From Aquitalea sp. (GTDB lineage: Bacteria; Pseudomonadota; Gammaproteobacteria; Burkholderiales; Chromobacteriaceae): a stretch of 20,996 nucleotides of DNA. The stretch covers positions 1-20,996 of the forward strand of contig JAFANL010000006.1 of NCBI GenBank assembly GCA_019232735.1, in the 5' to 3' direction. Positions 1-6,835 of the stretch are shown here, one piece after another. Position numbers and translations under genes: made by a program. The notes beneath the pieces are model-generated. The model had not been told where the DNA came from, did not search any database, and saw nothing but the letters and a program-made list of their open reading frames with translations. Position 1 is the stretch's first letter. The number at the start of each line of letters is the position of its first letter.

Positions 1-968
1 CGCTGGATGGCTTCGGCTTGCAGGGCGTCAGGATAGGCGACGCAAACAAAATTGGTGTGCGAGGGCAGTACGGTCAGGCCCTGATCGTACAGGGCATGGC
101 TGAGGTGATGACGCAGGGTGATGGTCTGGGCCACCAGCTTGCGTGAATAGTCCGGGTCGTCCAGCACGATTTGGGCGGCAGCCTGGGCAATGCTGGACAG
201 TGCATATTGCGGGCGGATCTGGTCAGCCTTGGCGATGATGTCGGCACTGGCAATGGCATAGCCCACGCGCAGCCCGGCCAGGGCATAGGCCTTGGACAGG
301 GTGCGCAAGCGCAAGGTGTGCGGCAGGATGCCGGCTGGCGGGGCATCGGCCGGTTCGGTACAGAAATCGACATAGGCCTCATCCAGCAACAGCAGGGTGT
401 GCGGCGGCAAAGCGGCACGCAGGGTCTGGATGTCCTCGGCCTGCCAGTAATAGCCGGTGGGATTGTCGGGATTGGCCAGGTAGAGCACCGAGGCATGCTC
501 GGCACGGGCCACTTCTGCCAGCCGGGCCAGATCGGGCCGCATATGCTTGCCGCGCTGGCAGTAAGGTACTTCCAGCACGCGCACACCCACGCCTTCGGCA
601 AAATAGCGGAAGCTCGGATAGCTGCCCGCCGTGGTCACCACTGCGTCACCGGGGTTGCAGGTCAGCCGCAACGCCAACAGGATCAGACTGTCGGCTCCGG
701 TATCGAACAGGACTTCGCTGGGGCTGACGCCATTGTGTTTTGCCGCCCGTTCACGCAATGCGTGGGCATAGGGGTCGGGATACAGCCGCGCCAGTTCCGT
801 CAGCGCCTTGCCCAGCTCGCCAGCCAGCGGCGATACCGGGTCCGGCAGGCTCTCGTTGGAACCGATACGGGTCTTGATGCGATGACCCAGTGCCGTTTCC
901 AGCTTCACGATGCCGGGAAAGGGATTGACGATGGTGTGGTGTTCCAGGTGACGGGCAAAACGGGTCAT
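1..968 (-). CDS. HisC-like class I/II PLP-dependent aminotransferase, 3' end cut by window edge
   Basis: The minus frame is open from an ATG at 968 to the window edge and gives 322 codons without a stop, so about 30-40 C-terminal residues are probably missing. Visible motifs fit fold-type I aminotransferases of the histidinol-phosphate group: NPDNPTG in mid-protein, LLLLDEAYVDF, and TLSKAYALAGLRVGYA with the presumed Schiff-base lysine at residue 226. A late SHTNFVCV segment resembles the HisC C-terminal region. The N-terminal GSNESLPDP replaces the usual ASNENPLGP of classical HisC, and no other his genes are nearby, so the true substrate is uncertain. A cobalamin-type or other paralogue cannot be excluded. 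An in-frame TAG lies upstream of the ATG, which is the first possible ATG. An AAGGA sequence lies 12 nt upstream of it. The gene has its own promoter candidate. Confidence 0.8.
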   Translation of the reverse strand, partial: MTRFARHLEHHTIVNPFPGIVKLETALGHRIKTRIGSNESLPDPVSPLAGELGKALTELARLYPDPYAHALRERAAKHNGVSPSEVLFDTGADSLILLALRLTCNPGDAVVTTAGSYPSFRYFAEGVGVRVLEVPYCQRGKHMRPDLARLAEVARAEHASVLYLANPDNPTGYYWQAEDIQTLRAALPPHTLLLLDEAYVDFCTEPADAPPAGILPHTLRLRTLSKAYALAGLRVGYAIASADIIAKADQIRPQYALSSIAQAAAQIVLDDPDYSRKLVAQTITLRHHLSHALYDQGLTVLPSHTNFVCVAYPDALQAEAIQ

Positions 969-995
969 GGCAGCTTTTCGTCCTTCGGGCAGAAC

Positions 996-1023
996 ATTCT
1001 AGGTGGTGATGACCTACCGGCAA
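996..1023 (-). promoter_or_regulatory. Candidate sigma-70 promoter of the HisC-like gene
   Basis: On the minus strand a TTGCCG (1023-1018) and a TAGAAT (1001-996) are separated by 16 nt and lie about 28 nt upstream of the ATG at 968. Spacing and position are good. The call rests on consensus matching only. Confidence 0.45.
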
Positions 1024-1127
1024 AGCAGCAGATCTGCTAACCATAGCATCCCGCAGGATAAGCAGGGTTGCCGGCTGGCAGGGCAGTGTAGCGTCTGTCA
1101 GGAGCCGTGCTGGACCGGCTCGGGTAA

Positions 1128-1162
1128 AAACCGGAAAATGCCCAGCATTACTGGGCCGGTTT
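1128..1162 (-). terminator. Rho-independent terminator overlapping the lptM stop codon
   Basis: Read on the minus strand, an inner stem GCCCAG / CTGGGC with loop TAATG is nested in outer arms AAACCGG / CCGGTTT and followed by T residues. The TAA stop of lptM lies in the loop of the inner stem. The structure would separate lptM from the aminotransferase gene downstream. Confidence 0.55.
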
Positions 1163-1291
1163 GGACTGCGCTGCCGGGGCTGAAGTCTGCGCGTGGCTGT
1201 GGTCCGGTTTGGGAAGATACAGGCTGCCCTTGTAACCACAGGCGGTTACGACAAGGCTCAGGGCAAGGCAGGTCAGCAAGGTTCGCAGCAT
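1148..1291 (-). CDS. lptM: LptM-like small lipoprotein (YifL family)
   Basis: This 47-residue protein starts MLRTLLTCLALSLVVTACG. It has a short lipoprotein signal peptide with a lipobox ending in TAC at Cys18, and the mature N-terminus CGYKGSLYLP carries the YKGxLYxP signature of LptM/YifL lipoproteins. LptM binds the outer-membrane LptDE translocon and assists LptD disulfide maturation (established in E. coli). The rest of the mature part is short, polar and low in complexity. The gene is divergent from cyaY, the same arrangement as yifL/cyaY in E. coli, which supports the call. The same frame stays open far upstream, but the lipoprotein start at 1291 is the one that gives a signal peptide. 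No strong ribosome binding site is visible. Confidence 0.82.
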   Translation of the reverse strand: MLRTLLTCLALSLVVTACGYKGSLYLPKPDHSHAQTSAPAAQSKPAQ

Positions 1292-1354
1292 GGCAAGCAG
1301 TCCGATGTGGCAAAATCCCGAGTCTAGCACACCGCCAATCAAGGAAGAGACGAC

Positions 1355-1675
1355 ATGAACGAAAGCGAATTTCTGGATCTGACCGACCGTATTTTCAGCC
1401 GTATCGAAGATGCCATCGATGATGCCGGACTGGATGCCGACTTTGTCACTAACGGCAATGTACTGGAAATCGAATTTGATGATGGCAGCAAGATCGTGGT
1501 GAACCGCCATACCTCCAACCAGGAGTTGTGGATTGCCGCCAAAAGTGGTGGTTATCACTTTGCCCGGCAGGGTGATCAGTGGCTGGCAACGCGGGATGGC
1601 GCGGAATTCTTCAGCACGCTCAAGACCGCCATTGCCGAGGCCTGTGGCCAGCCGGATCTGGAACTGGATCTCTGA
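1355..1675 (+). CDS. cyaY: Frataxin-like iron-sulfur cluster assembly protein CyaY
   Basis: The 106-residue product has the normal CyaY length. It begins with the acidic helix MNESEFLDLTDRIFSRIEDA, followed by the beta-sheet part including VLEIEFDDGSKIVVN, NRHTSNQELWIAAKSGGYHF and a closing helix GAEFFSTLKTAI. Acidic residues on the first helix are the iron-binding surface in the family. CyaY acts in the cytosol as an iron-binding modulator of the IscS/IscU machinery. The AAGGAAGA ribosome binding site 6 nt upstream supports the ATG at 1355. Its TGA overlaps the ATG of the next gene (TGATG), so the two are probably co-translated. Confidence 0.95.
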   Translation: MNESEFLDLTDRIFSRIEDAIDDAGLDADFVTNGNVLEIEFDDGSKIVVNRHTSNQELWIAAKSGGYHFARQGDQWLATRDGAEFFSTLKTAIAEACGQPDLELDL

Positions 1676-2097
1676 TGGAGACAGTCTGGCTGGCGCTGGG
1701 CGGACTGGGTTTGTCTGCCTTCTGCTCGGCTACTTTTTTGCCGGCCTATTCGGAAGTGGCCTTTAGCGCCTTCTTGTATAAGTGGCCGGAGCAGGTGCTC
1801 GCCGCCCTGCTGATCGCCTCGCTGGCCAATGCCTTGGGCGGCATTACCGTGCTGCTGCTGGGCCACCGCCTGCCGGCCAAGCCCTTATCCGCCAGAATCA
1901 GCGGCTATTTCCAGCGCTTTGGCCCGGCCCTGCTGTTGCTGTCATGGTTGCCGCTGATCGGTGACACCCTGCCGCTGGCCGCCGGCTGGCTGCGTCTGCC
2001 CCGCCTGCCCTGCATGATCTGGCTGACCGTGGGTAAGACCCTGCGTTATCTGGTGCTGGCCTGGGGCGTGCTGGCGGTATTGCATGCCCAAGCATAA
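1675..2097 (+). CDS. YqaA/DedA-related small membrane protein (VTT domain)
   Basis: This 140-residue hydrophobic protein has several predicted membrane segments. Its start METVWLALGG overlaps the cyaY stop by one base (TGATG). Family-like elements are FLPAYSEVA near residue 22, NALGGITVLLLGHRLP near 52-67, and SWLPLIGDTLPLAAGWLR near 90-107; the last matches the conserved loop of YqaA/DedA-type (SNARE-associated/VTT) proteins. It is expected in the inner membrane. DedA-superfamily members are linked to undecaprenyl-phosphate or lipid flipping, but YqaA proteins themselves are poorly characterised, so no substrate is claimed. The same frame is open further upstream inside cyaY, but coupling and the hydrophobic N-terminus favour 1675. 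Confidence 0.85.
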   Translation: METVWLALGGLGLSAFCSATFLPAYSEVAFSAFLYKWPEQVLAALLIASLANALGGITVLLLGHRLPAKPLSARISGYFQRFGPALLLLSWLPLIGDTLPLAAGWLRLPRLPCMIWLTVGKTLRYLVLAWGVLAVLHAQA

Positions 2098-2105
2098 ACA
2101 AGGGG

Positions 2106-2136
2106 TTGGCATGGCCCGGCGCTGAGGGTTTACAAT
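2106..2136 (+). promoter_or_regulatory. Possible sigma-70 promoter of rsmA
   Basis: A TTGGCA at 2106-2111 and a TACAAT at 2131-2136 lie in the gap before rsmA. The 19-nt spacer is longer than optimal, so this is a weak call. Confidence 0.3.
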
Positions 2137-2162
2137 TCAGGCAATTCTTATTTCGAGCCTCC

Positions 2163-2936
2163 ATGAGCCAACATATTCCCCGCAAACGCTTTGGCCAGAA
2201 CTTCCTGCAAGACGCCAGCGTGATTGAGAACATCGTCCATGCGGTCAACCCGCAGCCGGGCGATGTGGTCATCGAAATCGGCCCCGGCCTGGGCGCCATT
2301 ACCAAACCCCTGCTGGATCGCCTGCCCCATCTGCATGTGGCGGAAATCGACCGCGACATCATTGCCCGGCTGAAAAAGGAGTTCCCGCCGGAACGCCTCA
2401 CCATCCATGAAGGCGATGCGCTCAAGTTCGACTTCGGCTCCATTACCGATGGCGCGTTCAAGATTGTCGGCAACCTGCCGTACAACATCTCCACGCCGCT
2501 GCTGTTTCACCTGGCCAGCTTTGGCCAGCGCGTGACCGACATGCACTTCATGCTGCAAAAGGAAGTGATCGAACGCATGCTGGCCGAGCCTTCCACCACC
2601 GACTTTGGCCGTCTGACGGTAATGCTGCAGTACCGTTTCGAAATGGAACTGGTGCTGAATGTGCCGCCGGAAGCCTTCTGGCCACCGCCGAAGGTGGATT
2701 CGGCCGTGGTGCGCATGATTCCGGCTCCGGGCCGTTGCGGTGTGGCCAAGGACGAACAACAGCTGGAAGAACTGGTCACCAAGGCCTTCTCGCAGCGGCG
2801 CAAGACCCTGCGGAATAATCTGAAAGGCGTGATGGAGCTGGCTGATTTTGAAGCACTGGGCATAGACCCGGGCCTGCGGCCGGAAAACCTGAGCGTGGAA
2901 GACTTTGTACGCATGGCCAACCATCTGTCGGCCTGA
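2163..2936 (+). CDS. rsmA: 16S rRNA (adenine1518-N6/adenine1519-N6)-dimethyltransferase
   Basis: The 257-residue protein is a full-length RsmA (KsgA). Seen are the N-terminal RKRFGQNFL signature, the SAM-binding motif EIGPGLGAIT at residues 38-47, acidic EIDRD at 61-65, the catalytic motif NLPYNIS at 104-110 and the C-terminal FSQRRKTLRNNL at 209-220. It dimethylates two adjacent adenosines in helix 45 of 16S rRNA during late 30S assembly. MSQHIPRKRF is the conventional family N-terminus, so the in-frame upstream ATG at 2106 is rejected. The ribosome binding site at 2163 is weak. The gene lies 65 nt behind the YqaA-like gene and may be read from that operon and its own promoter. Confidence 0.96.
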   Translation: MSQHIPRKRFGQNFLQDASVIENIVHAVNPQPGDVVIEIGPGLGAITKPLLDRLPHLHVAEIDRDIIARLKKEFPPERLTIHEGDALKFDFGSITDGAFKIVGNLPYNISTPLLFHLASFGQRVTDMHFMLQKEVIERMLAEPSTTDFGRLTVMLQYRFEMELVLNVPPEAFWPPPKVDSAVVRMIPAPGRCGVAKDEQQLEELVTKAFSQRRKTLRNNLKGVMELADFEALGIDPGLRPENLSVEDFVRMANHLSA

Positions 2937-3272
2937 GCACCGCTAACAATACCCTAGCGGCTGCGCGGTATCCGCGCGTACTTGTTGCAGTGCAGCTTGC
3001 ATGCTGCTGCCTGAAGGCGGCAGTATCGCAGGCTTTCGACCCCGGCCTGTCCGGGGTCGATGTTGTGATACAGGGAGAGCCGCCCATCTCAAGAGGCGGT
3101 GACTGTAAGCAGGATGCAGTGCCATGGCGCACGGGCAGGCAAACGGGGGTTTGCCGGTAGTGCTCTGCGCCGGGGCTTCATCCTGTCGCTGGAAATCCAG
3201 CCTATAACAGCAGTGTCCAAGGTCTTGCGACCGCGGGCAGTGATCTACGAAGGACCCCAGGAGAAACTCAAT
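2937..3272 (+). promoter_or_regulatory. Hairpin-rich 336-bp intergenic region / leader of the glt operon
   Basis: No gene is convincing here. The stretch holds a series of inverted repeats: GCGCGG-TAT-CCGCGC (2963-2977), CTGCTGCC-TGAA-GGCGGCAG (3004-3023, one wobble), a perfect 10-bp stem with a CCTGT loop (3036-3060), CCGCC/GGCGG (3080-3099) and GGCAAAC-GGGG-GTTTGCC (3138-3155). None is followed by a T-tract, so the 3036-3060 stem is at best a weak rsmA terminator. A TATAAC at 3203-3208 could be a -10 element but lacks a good -35 partner. The region probably contains the glt promoter and a structured 5' leader. Confidence 0.5.
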
Positions 3273-4172
3273 ATGAAGCTCTGCACCCGTCTCATTTGTG
3301 CTGCAACCCTGGCCGCGCTGGCCAGCACCCCGGCTTTCGCCGCCGAATTGACCGGCACCCTGAAAAAGATCAAGGATTCCGGCGTCATCGTACTGGGCAA
3401 CCGCGATGCCTCCATCCCGTTTTCCTATTACGACAATAACCAGAAGCCGGTTGGTTACTCGGTTGATCTGGCCAACAAGGTGGCCGAGGCGGTCAAAAAA
3501 GAACTGAAAATGCCCAATCTGCAGGTCAAGTACAATCTGGTGACCTCGCAGACCCGCATTCCGCTGGTGCAGAACGGCACTGTCGATCTGGAGTGTGGCT
3601 CCACCACCAATAATGCCGAGCGTCAGAAGCAAGTGGCCTTCTCGGTGGGCATCTTTGAAATCGGCACCCGTCTGCTGACCGCCAAGACCTCCGGCGTGAA
3701 GGACTTTGCCGACCTTAAAGGCAAAAACGTGGTGACCACCGCCGGCACCACCTCCGAACGCCTGCTCAAGGCCATGAATGCCGACAAGCAGATGGGCATG
3801 AACATCATCTCCGCCAAAGACCATGGCGAATCCTTCCTGATGCTGGAATCCGGCCGTGCCCTTGCCTTCATGATGGACGACGCCCTGCTGTATGGCGAAA
3901 TGGCCAAGGCCAAGAATCCGGCCAACTGGGTGGTGACCGGCAAGCCGCAATCCTTCGAGATCTATGGCTGCATGCTGCGCAAGGACGATGCCGCCTTCAA
4001 GAAGATCGTCGACGATGCCATCAAGGCCACCTACAAGTCCGGCGAAGTAAACAAGCTGTACAGCAAGTGGTTTACCAGCCCGGTTCCGCCCAAGGGCCTG
4101 AACCTGAATTTCCCGATGTCTGATGTGGTGAAGGAACTGATCGCCAAGCCGACCGACAAGGCCGCCGAGTAA
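3273..4172 (+). CDS. gltI: Glutamate/aspartate ABC transporter periplasmic binding protein
   Basis: This 299-residue protein closely matches the GltI pattern. A signal peptide (MKLCTRLICAATLAALASTP) ends at AFA/A around residue 23. The mature part carries VIVLGNRDASIPFSYYDN, LECGSTTNN, GTTSERLL, FMMDDALL and YGCMLRKDD. Two mature cysteines, 109 and 233, lie in ECGSTT and YGCML, positions matching the E. coli GltI pair, so a disulfide is likely. It should bind acidic amino acids in the periplasm and deliver them to GltJK. The ATG at 3273 has AGGAG 8 nt upstream. The frame is open to 3099 upstream, but that part has no signal peptide. The following 240-bp spacer separates it from the membrane genes, as is common when the binding protein is made in excess. 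Confidence 0.93.
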   Translation: MKLCTRLICAATLAALASTPAFAAELTGTLKKIKDSGVIVLGNRDASIPFSYYDNNQKPVGYSVDLANKVAEAVKKELKMPNLQVKYNLVTSQTRIPLVQNGTVDLECGSTTNNAERQKQVAFSVGIFEIGTRLLTAKTSGVKDFADLKGKNVVTTAGTTSERLLKAMNADKQMGMNIISAKDHGESFLMLESGRALAFMMDDALLYGEMAKAKNPANWVVTGKPQSFEIYGCMLRKDDAAFKKIVDDAIKATYKSGEVNKLYSKWFTSPVPPKGLNLNFPMSDVVKELIAKPTDKAAE

Positions 4173-4200
4173 GCGATCCCTCCCCCGTAGTGCAGATGCA

Positions 4201-4222
4201 TGAGCCGGCCCTGGCCGGCTCA
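4201..4222 (+). repeat. Perfect inverted repeat just after gltI
   Basis: TGAGCCGGCC, a two-base centre and GGCCGGCTCA form a strong GC stem 28 nt after the gltI stop. No T-run follows. It could protect the 3' end of gltI mRNA or reduce readthrough into gltJKL, giving more binding protein than permease. That role is inferred. Confidence 0.6.
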
Positions 4223-4299
4223 ATTGCTGCCTGCCTGTTCTCCTGCCCCGCCGCTGGCTATAACGGCAGCAGGGGGTGGCTGGCGTACATCTGCCTTTT

Positions 4300-4362
4300 C
4301 TGCCTGCGGCTTGCAGGCAGGGACTTCACCCGGCTGCCTTGCCGTCCCGTTTGCGGGAGGCA
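4300..4362 (+). promoter_or_regulatory. Two further stem-loops in the gltI-gltJ spacer
   Basis: CTGCCTGC-GGCTT-GCAGGCAG is a perfect 8-bp stem at 4300-4320. TGCC-g-TCCCG-TTTG-CGGGA-GGCA (one bulged base) is at 4340-4362. Both lie in the untranslated spacer before gltJ and are not followed by T-tracts. They may be mRNA processing or stability elements. Confidence 0.45.
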
Positions 4363-4412
4363 TGCTGCTGTCGGTGGCAGGCGCCTGCGTCTGCCTGCAT
4401 CAGGAGAACACA

Positions 4413-5156
4413 ATGAATTACCACTGGGACTGGGGTATTTTTTTCAAGTCCACCGGTGTTGGCAGTGAGATCTACCTGAACTGGTTTGTCTCCGGTCTGG
4501 GCTGGACCATTGCCGTGGCGCTGGCCGGCTGGATCATCGCCCTCGCGCTCGGATCGGTACTGGGCGTGATGCGCACCTTGCCGGGCAAGCTCTTGCCCGC
4601 CGTGGCCACCACCTATGTCGAACTGTTCCGCAATGTGCCGCTGTTGGTGCAGCTGTTCATCTGGTACTTCCTGGTACCAGACCTGCTGCCCACGCCGCTG
4701 GAAATGTGGTTCAAGCAGGGCATCAGCCCGGCTGCTTCCGCCTATCTGTCGGTGGTGGTGTGCCTGGGCCTGTTTACTGCGGCGCGGGTGTGCGAGCAGG
4801 TGCGTACCGGCATTCAGGCCTTGCCGCGCGGGCAGAACAATGCGGCGCTGGCCATGGGCTTCACCACGGCGCAGACCTATCGTTTCGTGCTGTTGCCACA
4901 GGCATTTCGCGTCATCATTCCGCCCTTGACCAGCGAGTTCCTGAACATTTTCAAGAACTCCTCGGTCGCCTCGCTGATCGGCCTGATGGAGTTGCTGGCC
5001 CAGACCAAGCAGACGGCCGAGTTTTCCGCCAATATCTTCGAAGCCTTCACCCTGGCCACGCTGATCTACTTCGTGCTCAATATGAGCCTGATGGGCTTCA
5101 TGGCCTGGGTGGAAAAGCGGGTCCGCATCCCTGGCATGATGGGAGGTAACAAATAA
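4413..5156 (+). CDS. gltJ: Glutamate/aspartate ABC transporter permease GltJ
   Basis: The 247-residue inner-membrane protein begins MNYHWDWGIFFKSTGVG, typical of GltJ. It has the hydrophobic segments of a HisM-type polar amino-acid permease. The cytoplasmic EAA loop spans about residues 129-170, with EQVRTGIQALPRGQNNAALA and LLPQAFRVIIPP, and is the docking site for the ATPase. The ATG at 4413 has AGGAG six bases upstream; the upstream open frame to 4200 lies in spacer sequence and is rejected. The TAA overlaps the next ATG (TAATG), indicating coupled translation with gltK. Confidence 0.93.
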   Translation: MNYHWDWGIFFKSTGVGSEIYLNWFVSGLGWTIAVALAGWIIALALGSVLGVMRTLPGKLLPAVATTYVELFRNVPLLVQLFIWYFLVPDLLPTPLEMWFKQGISPAASAYLSVVVCLGLFTAARVCEQVRTGIQALPRGQNNAALAMGFTTAQTYRFVLLPQAFRVIIPPLTSEFLNIFKNSSVASLIGLMELLAQTKQTAEFSANIFEAFTLATLIYFVLNMSLMGFMAWVEKRVRIPGMMGGNK

Positions 5157-5827
5157 TGGCGCTCGATTTCAGCCAGATCATTCCCGCCCTGCCCGGCCTC
5201 ACCGACGGCATGCTGCTTACCCTCAAGCTGTTGGTGTTTGCCGTAAGCGGTGGCGTGGTGCTGGGCACCCTGCTGGCCTTGGCCCGCTTGTCGGACAATG
5301 CGCTGCTGTCGCGGCTGGCCAAGTGGTACGTCAATTATTTCCGCTCCATTCCGCTGCTGCTGGTGATTTCCTGGTTCTACCTGGTGGTGCCGATGGTGCT
5401 CAACTGGATTACCGGCGATCTGACCCCGGTGGGGGCCTTTACCTCCTGCCTGGTGGCTTTCGTGATGTTCGAGGCGGCGTATTTTTCCGAAATCGTCCGT
5501 GCCGGCATCCAGTCCATCTCCCGTGGCCAGATCAATGCTGCCTACGCACTGGGCATGAGCTATGGTCAGGCGATGCGACTGGTGATCCTGCCGCAGGCCT
5601 TCCGCAAAATGATGCCGCTGTTGCTGCAGCAAAGTATCATCCTGTTTCAGGATACCTCGCTGGTGTATGCGGTCGGTCTGATGGATTTTCTCAATACCGC
5701 CCGTTCCAAGGGCGATATCGTGGGTTTGCCGCATGAATTCCTGCTGTTTGCCGGAGCGGTGTACTTCGTGATCAGTTTTGGCGCGTCGCAATGGGTGAAG
5801 CGTCTGCAAAAAAGGTTCGCTGTATGA
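5156..5827 (+). CDS. gltK: Glutamate/aspartate ABC transporter permease GltK
   Basis: The 223-residue protein is the second HisM-family permease subunit. It has the N-terminal hydrophobic segments and a clear EAA loop at about residues 112-153: SEIVRAGIQSISRGQINAAY followed by ILPQAFRKMMP. It pairs with GltJ to form the channel. It starts on the ATG that overlaps the gltJ stop by one base. A GGGAGG lies ahead of that start within the end of gltJ. Its own TGA overlaps the gltL start by four bases (ATGA). Confidence 0.93.
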   Translation: MALDFSQIIPALPGLTDGMLLTLKLLVFAVSGGVVLGTLLALARLSDNALLSRLAKWYVNYFRSIPLLLVISWFYLVVPMVLNWITGDLTPVGAFTSCLVAFVMFEAAYFSEIVRAGIQSISRGQINAAYALGMSYGQAMRLVILPQAFRKMMPLLLQQSIILFQDTSLVYAVGLMDFLNTARSKGDIVGLPHEFLLFAGAVYFVISFGASQWVKRLQKRFAV

Positions 5828-6567
5828 GCGCGATGATTAGCATCAACAATGTAAGCAAGTGGTATGGCGACTTTCAGGTACTGACCGATTGCAGCACCGG
5901 CGTCAAAAAAGGCGAGGTCGTGGTGGTGTGCGGCCCGTCCGGCTCCGGCAAGTCCACCCTGATCAAGTGCGTCAATGCGCTGGAACCCTTCCAGAAGGGC
6001 GAGATCATCGTCGATGGCATCTCGGTGGGCGACCCTAAAACCGACCTGCCCAAACTGCGTAGCCGCGTCGGCATGGTGTTCCAGCATTTCGAGCTGTTCC
6101 CGCATTTGTCGATTACCGAAAACCTGGCCATTGCCCAGGTCAAGGTGCTGGGCCGCAGCCCGGACGAGGCGCGGGAAAAGGGCCTCAAGCTGCTGGATCG
6201 CGTTGGCCTGAAAGCCCATGCCCACAAATTCCCCGGCCAGCTGTCCGGCGGCCAGCAGCAGCGTGTGGCCATTGCCCGCGCACTGGCGATGGACCCGATT
6301 GCCATGCTGTTTGACGAGCCCACCAGCGCGCTGGACCCGGAGATGATCAACGAAGTGCTGGACGTGATGACCGAGCTGGCCCAGGAAGGCATGACCATGA
6401 TGTGCGTGACCCACGAAATGGGCTTTGCCCGTCGCGTGGCACACCGGGTCATCTTCATGGACAAGGGCGCGATTGTGGAAGATTGCGACAAGGATGCCTT
6501 CTTTGGCGATATCAATGCCCGCTCGGAGCGCGCACGCCAGTTCCTGTCCAAGATTCTGCAACACTAG
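5824..6567 (+). CDS. gltL: Glutamate/aspartate ABC transporter ATP-binding protein GltL
   Basis: The 247-residue cytosolic ATPase energises the importer. It carries Walker A GPSGSGKST at residues 37-45, Q-loop VFQHFELFPH, ABC signature LSGGQQQR at 140-147, Walker B MLFDE at 161-165 followed by the D-loop SALD, and the switch histidine in VTHEM at 197. The start at 5824 uses the ATGA overlap with gltK and has AAGG eight bases upstream. An internal ATG at 5833 gives MISINNVSKWYG, nearer to the E. coli start, and remains possible. A strong terminator 25 bases downstream ends the operon. Confidence 0.94.
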   Translation: MSAMISINNVSKWYGDFQVLTDCSTGVKKGEVVVVCGPSGSGKSTLIKCVNALEPFQKGEIIVDGISVGDPKTDLPKLRSRVGMVFQHFELFPHLSITENLAIAQVKVLGRSPDEAREKGLKLLDRVGLKAHAHKFPGQLSGGQQQRVAIARALAMDPIAMLFDEPTSALDPEMINEVLDVMTELAQEGMTMMCVTHEMGFARRVAHRVIFMDKGAIVEDCDKDAFFGDINARSERARQFLSKILQH

Positions 6568-6591
6568 CAGCAAGTTGTTGTTTTCGATGAC

Positions 6592-6617
6592 AAAAACCCG
6601 GCCAGGCCGGGTTTTTT
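6592..6617 (+). terminator. Rho-independent terminator of the glt operon
   Basis: The arms AAAACCCGGCC and GGCCGGGTTTT around a single A form a strong GC stem, ending in six T residues. It lies 25 nt behind gltL. Confidence 0.9.
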
Positions 6618-6698
6618 ACGTACAGGGGGCGATCAAGGCGGTTGCAAGGGTGGAGATATTTATCAGCGGGCACTTGCATATCACCAATGCAATGACAA

Positions 6699-6717
6699 TG
6701 TATTGATTATCATTGAA
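6699..6717 (+). promoter_or_regulatory. Fur-box-like sequence upstream of the EAL-HDOD gene
   Basis: Read on the minus strand, the site contains AATGATAATCAAT, 12 of 13 bases of the core AATGATAATCATT; over the full 19-bp Fur consensus I count 13 matches. It sits just upstream of a candidate promoter in an AT-rich patch that stands out from the GC-rich surroundings. In AT-rich DNA such matches arise by chance, so this is only a candidate. Confidence 0.35.
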
Positions 6718-6723
6718 TAATAC

Positions 6724-6753
6724 TTACAAGTGATTTAATAAATACTGTATTAT
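6724..6753 (+). promoter_or_regulatory. Candidate sigma-70 promoter of the EAL-HDOD gene
   Basis: TTACAA (6724-6729) and TATTAT (6748-6753) are spaced by 18 nt. Initiation near 6760 would give an untranslated leader of about 75 nt before the ATG at 6836. Confidence 0.45.
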
Positions 6754-6835
6754 CATCATGGAAAAATCCCTGCTAACCTTTGCGGTTCAGGCCTAAACTA
6801 CCGATAGCAACGCACTTCTCTCAGCCAGATCATCC

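Noticed and set aside
171..1040. Long plus-strand ORF opposite the HisC-like gene
   Set aside because: Its product has no recognisable family and is rich in Q, G and H, typical of antisense of a GC-rich gene; the minus frame carries clear aminotransferase motifs.
3001..3102. 33-codon ORF in the leader before gltI
   Set aside because: Overlaps the hairpins, has no ribosome binding site and no plausible protein composition.
2943..4223. 426-codon minus-strand ORF over gltI
   Set aside because: Antisense shadow; gltI on the plus strand has a signal peptide and conserved motifs.
5647..6573. 308-codon minus-strand ORF over gltL
   Set aside because: Antisense of a gene with full ABC ATPase motifs; histidine- and alanine-rich composition without family similarity.
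6758..6796. 12-residue leader peptide ORF (ATG GAA AAA ... TAA) before the EAL-HDOD gene
   Set aside because: No ribosome binding site, it begins at about the predicted transcription start, and it has no run of regulatory codons or attenuator stem behind it.
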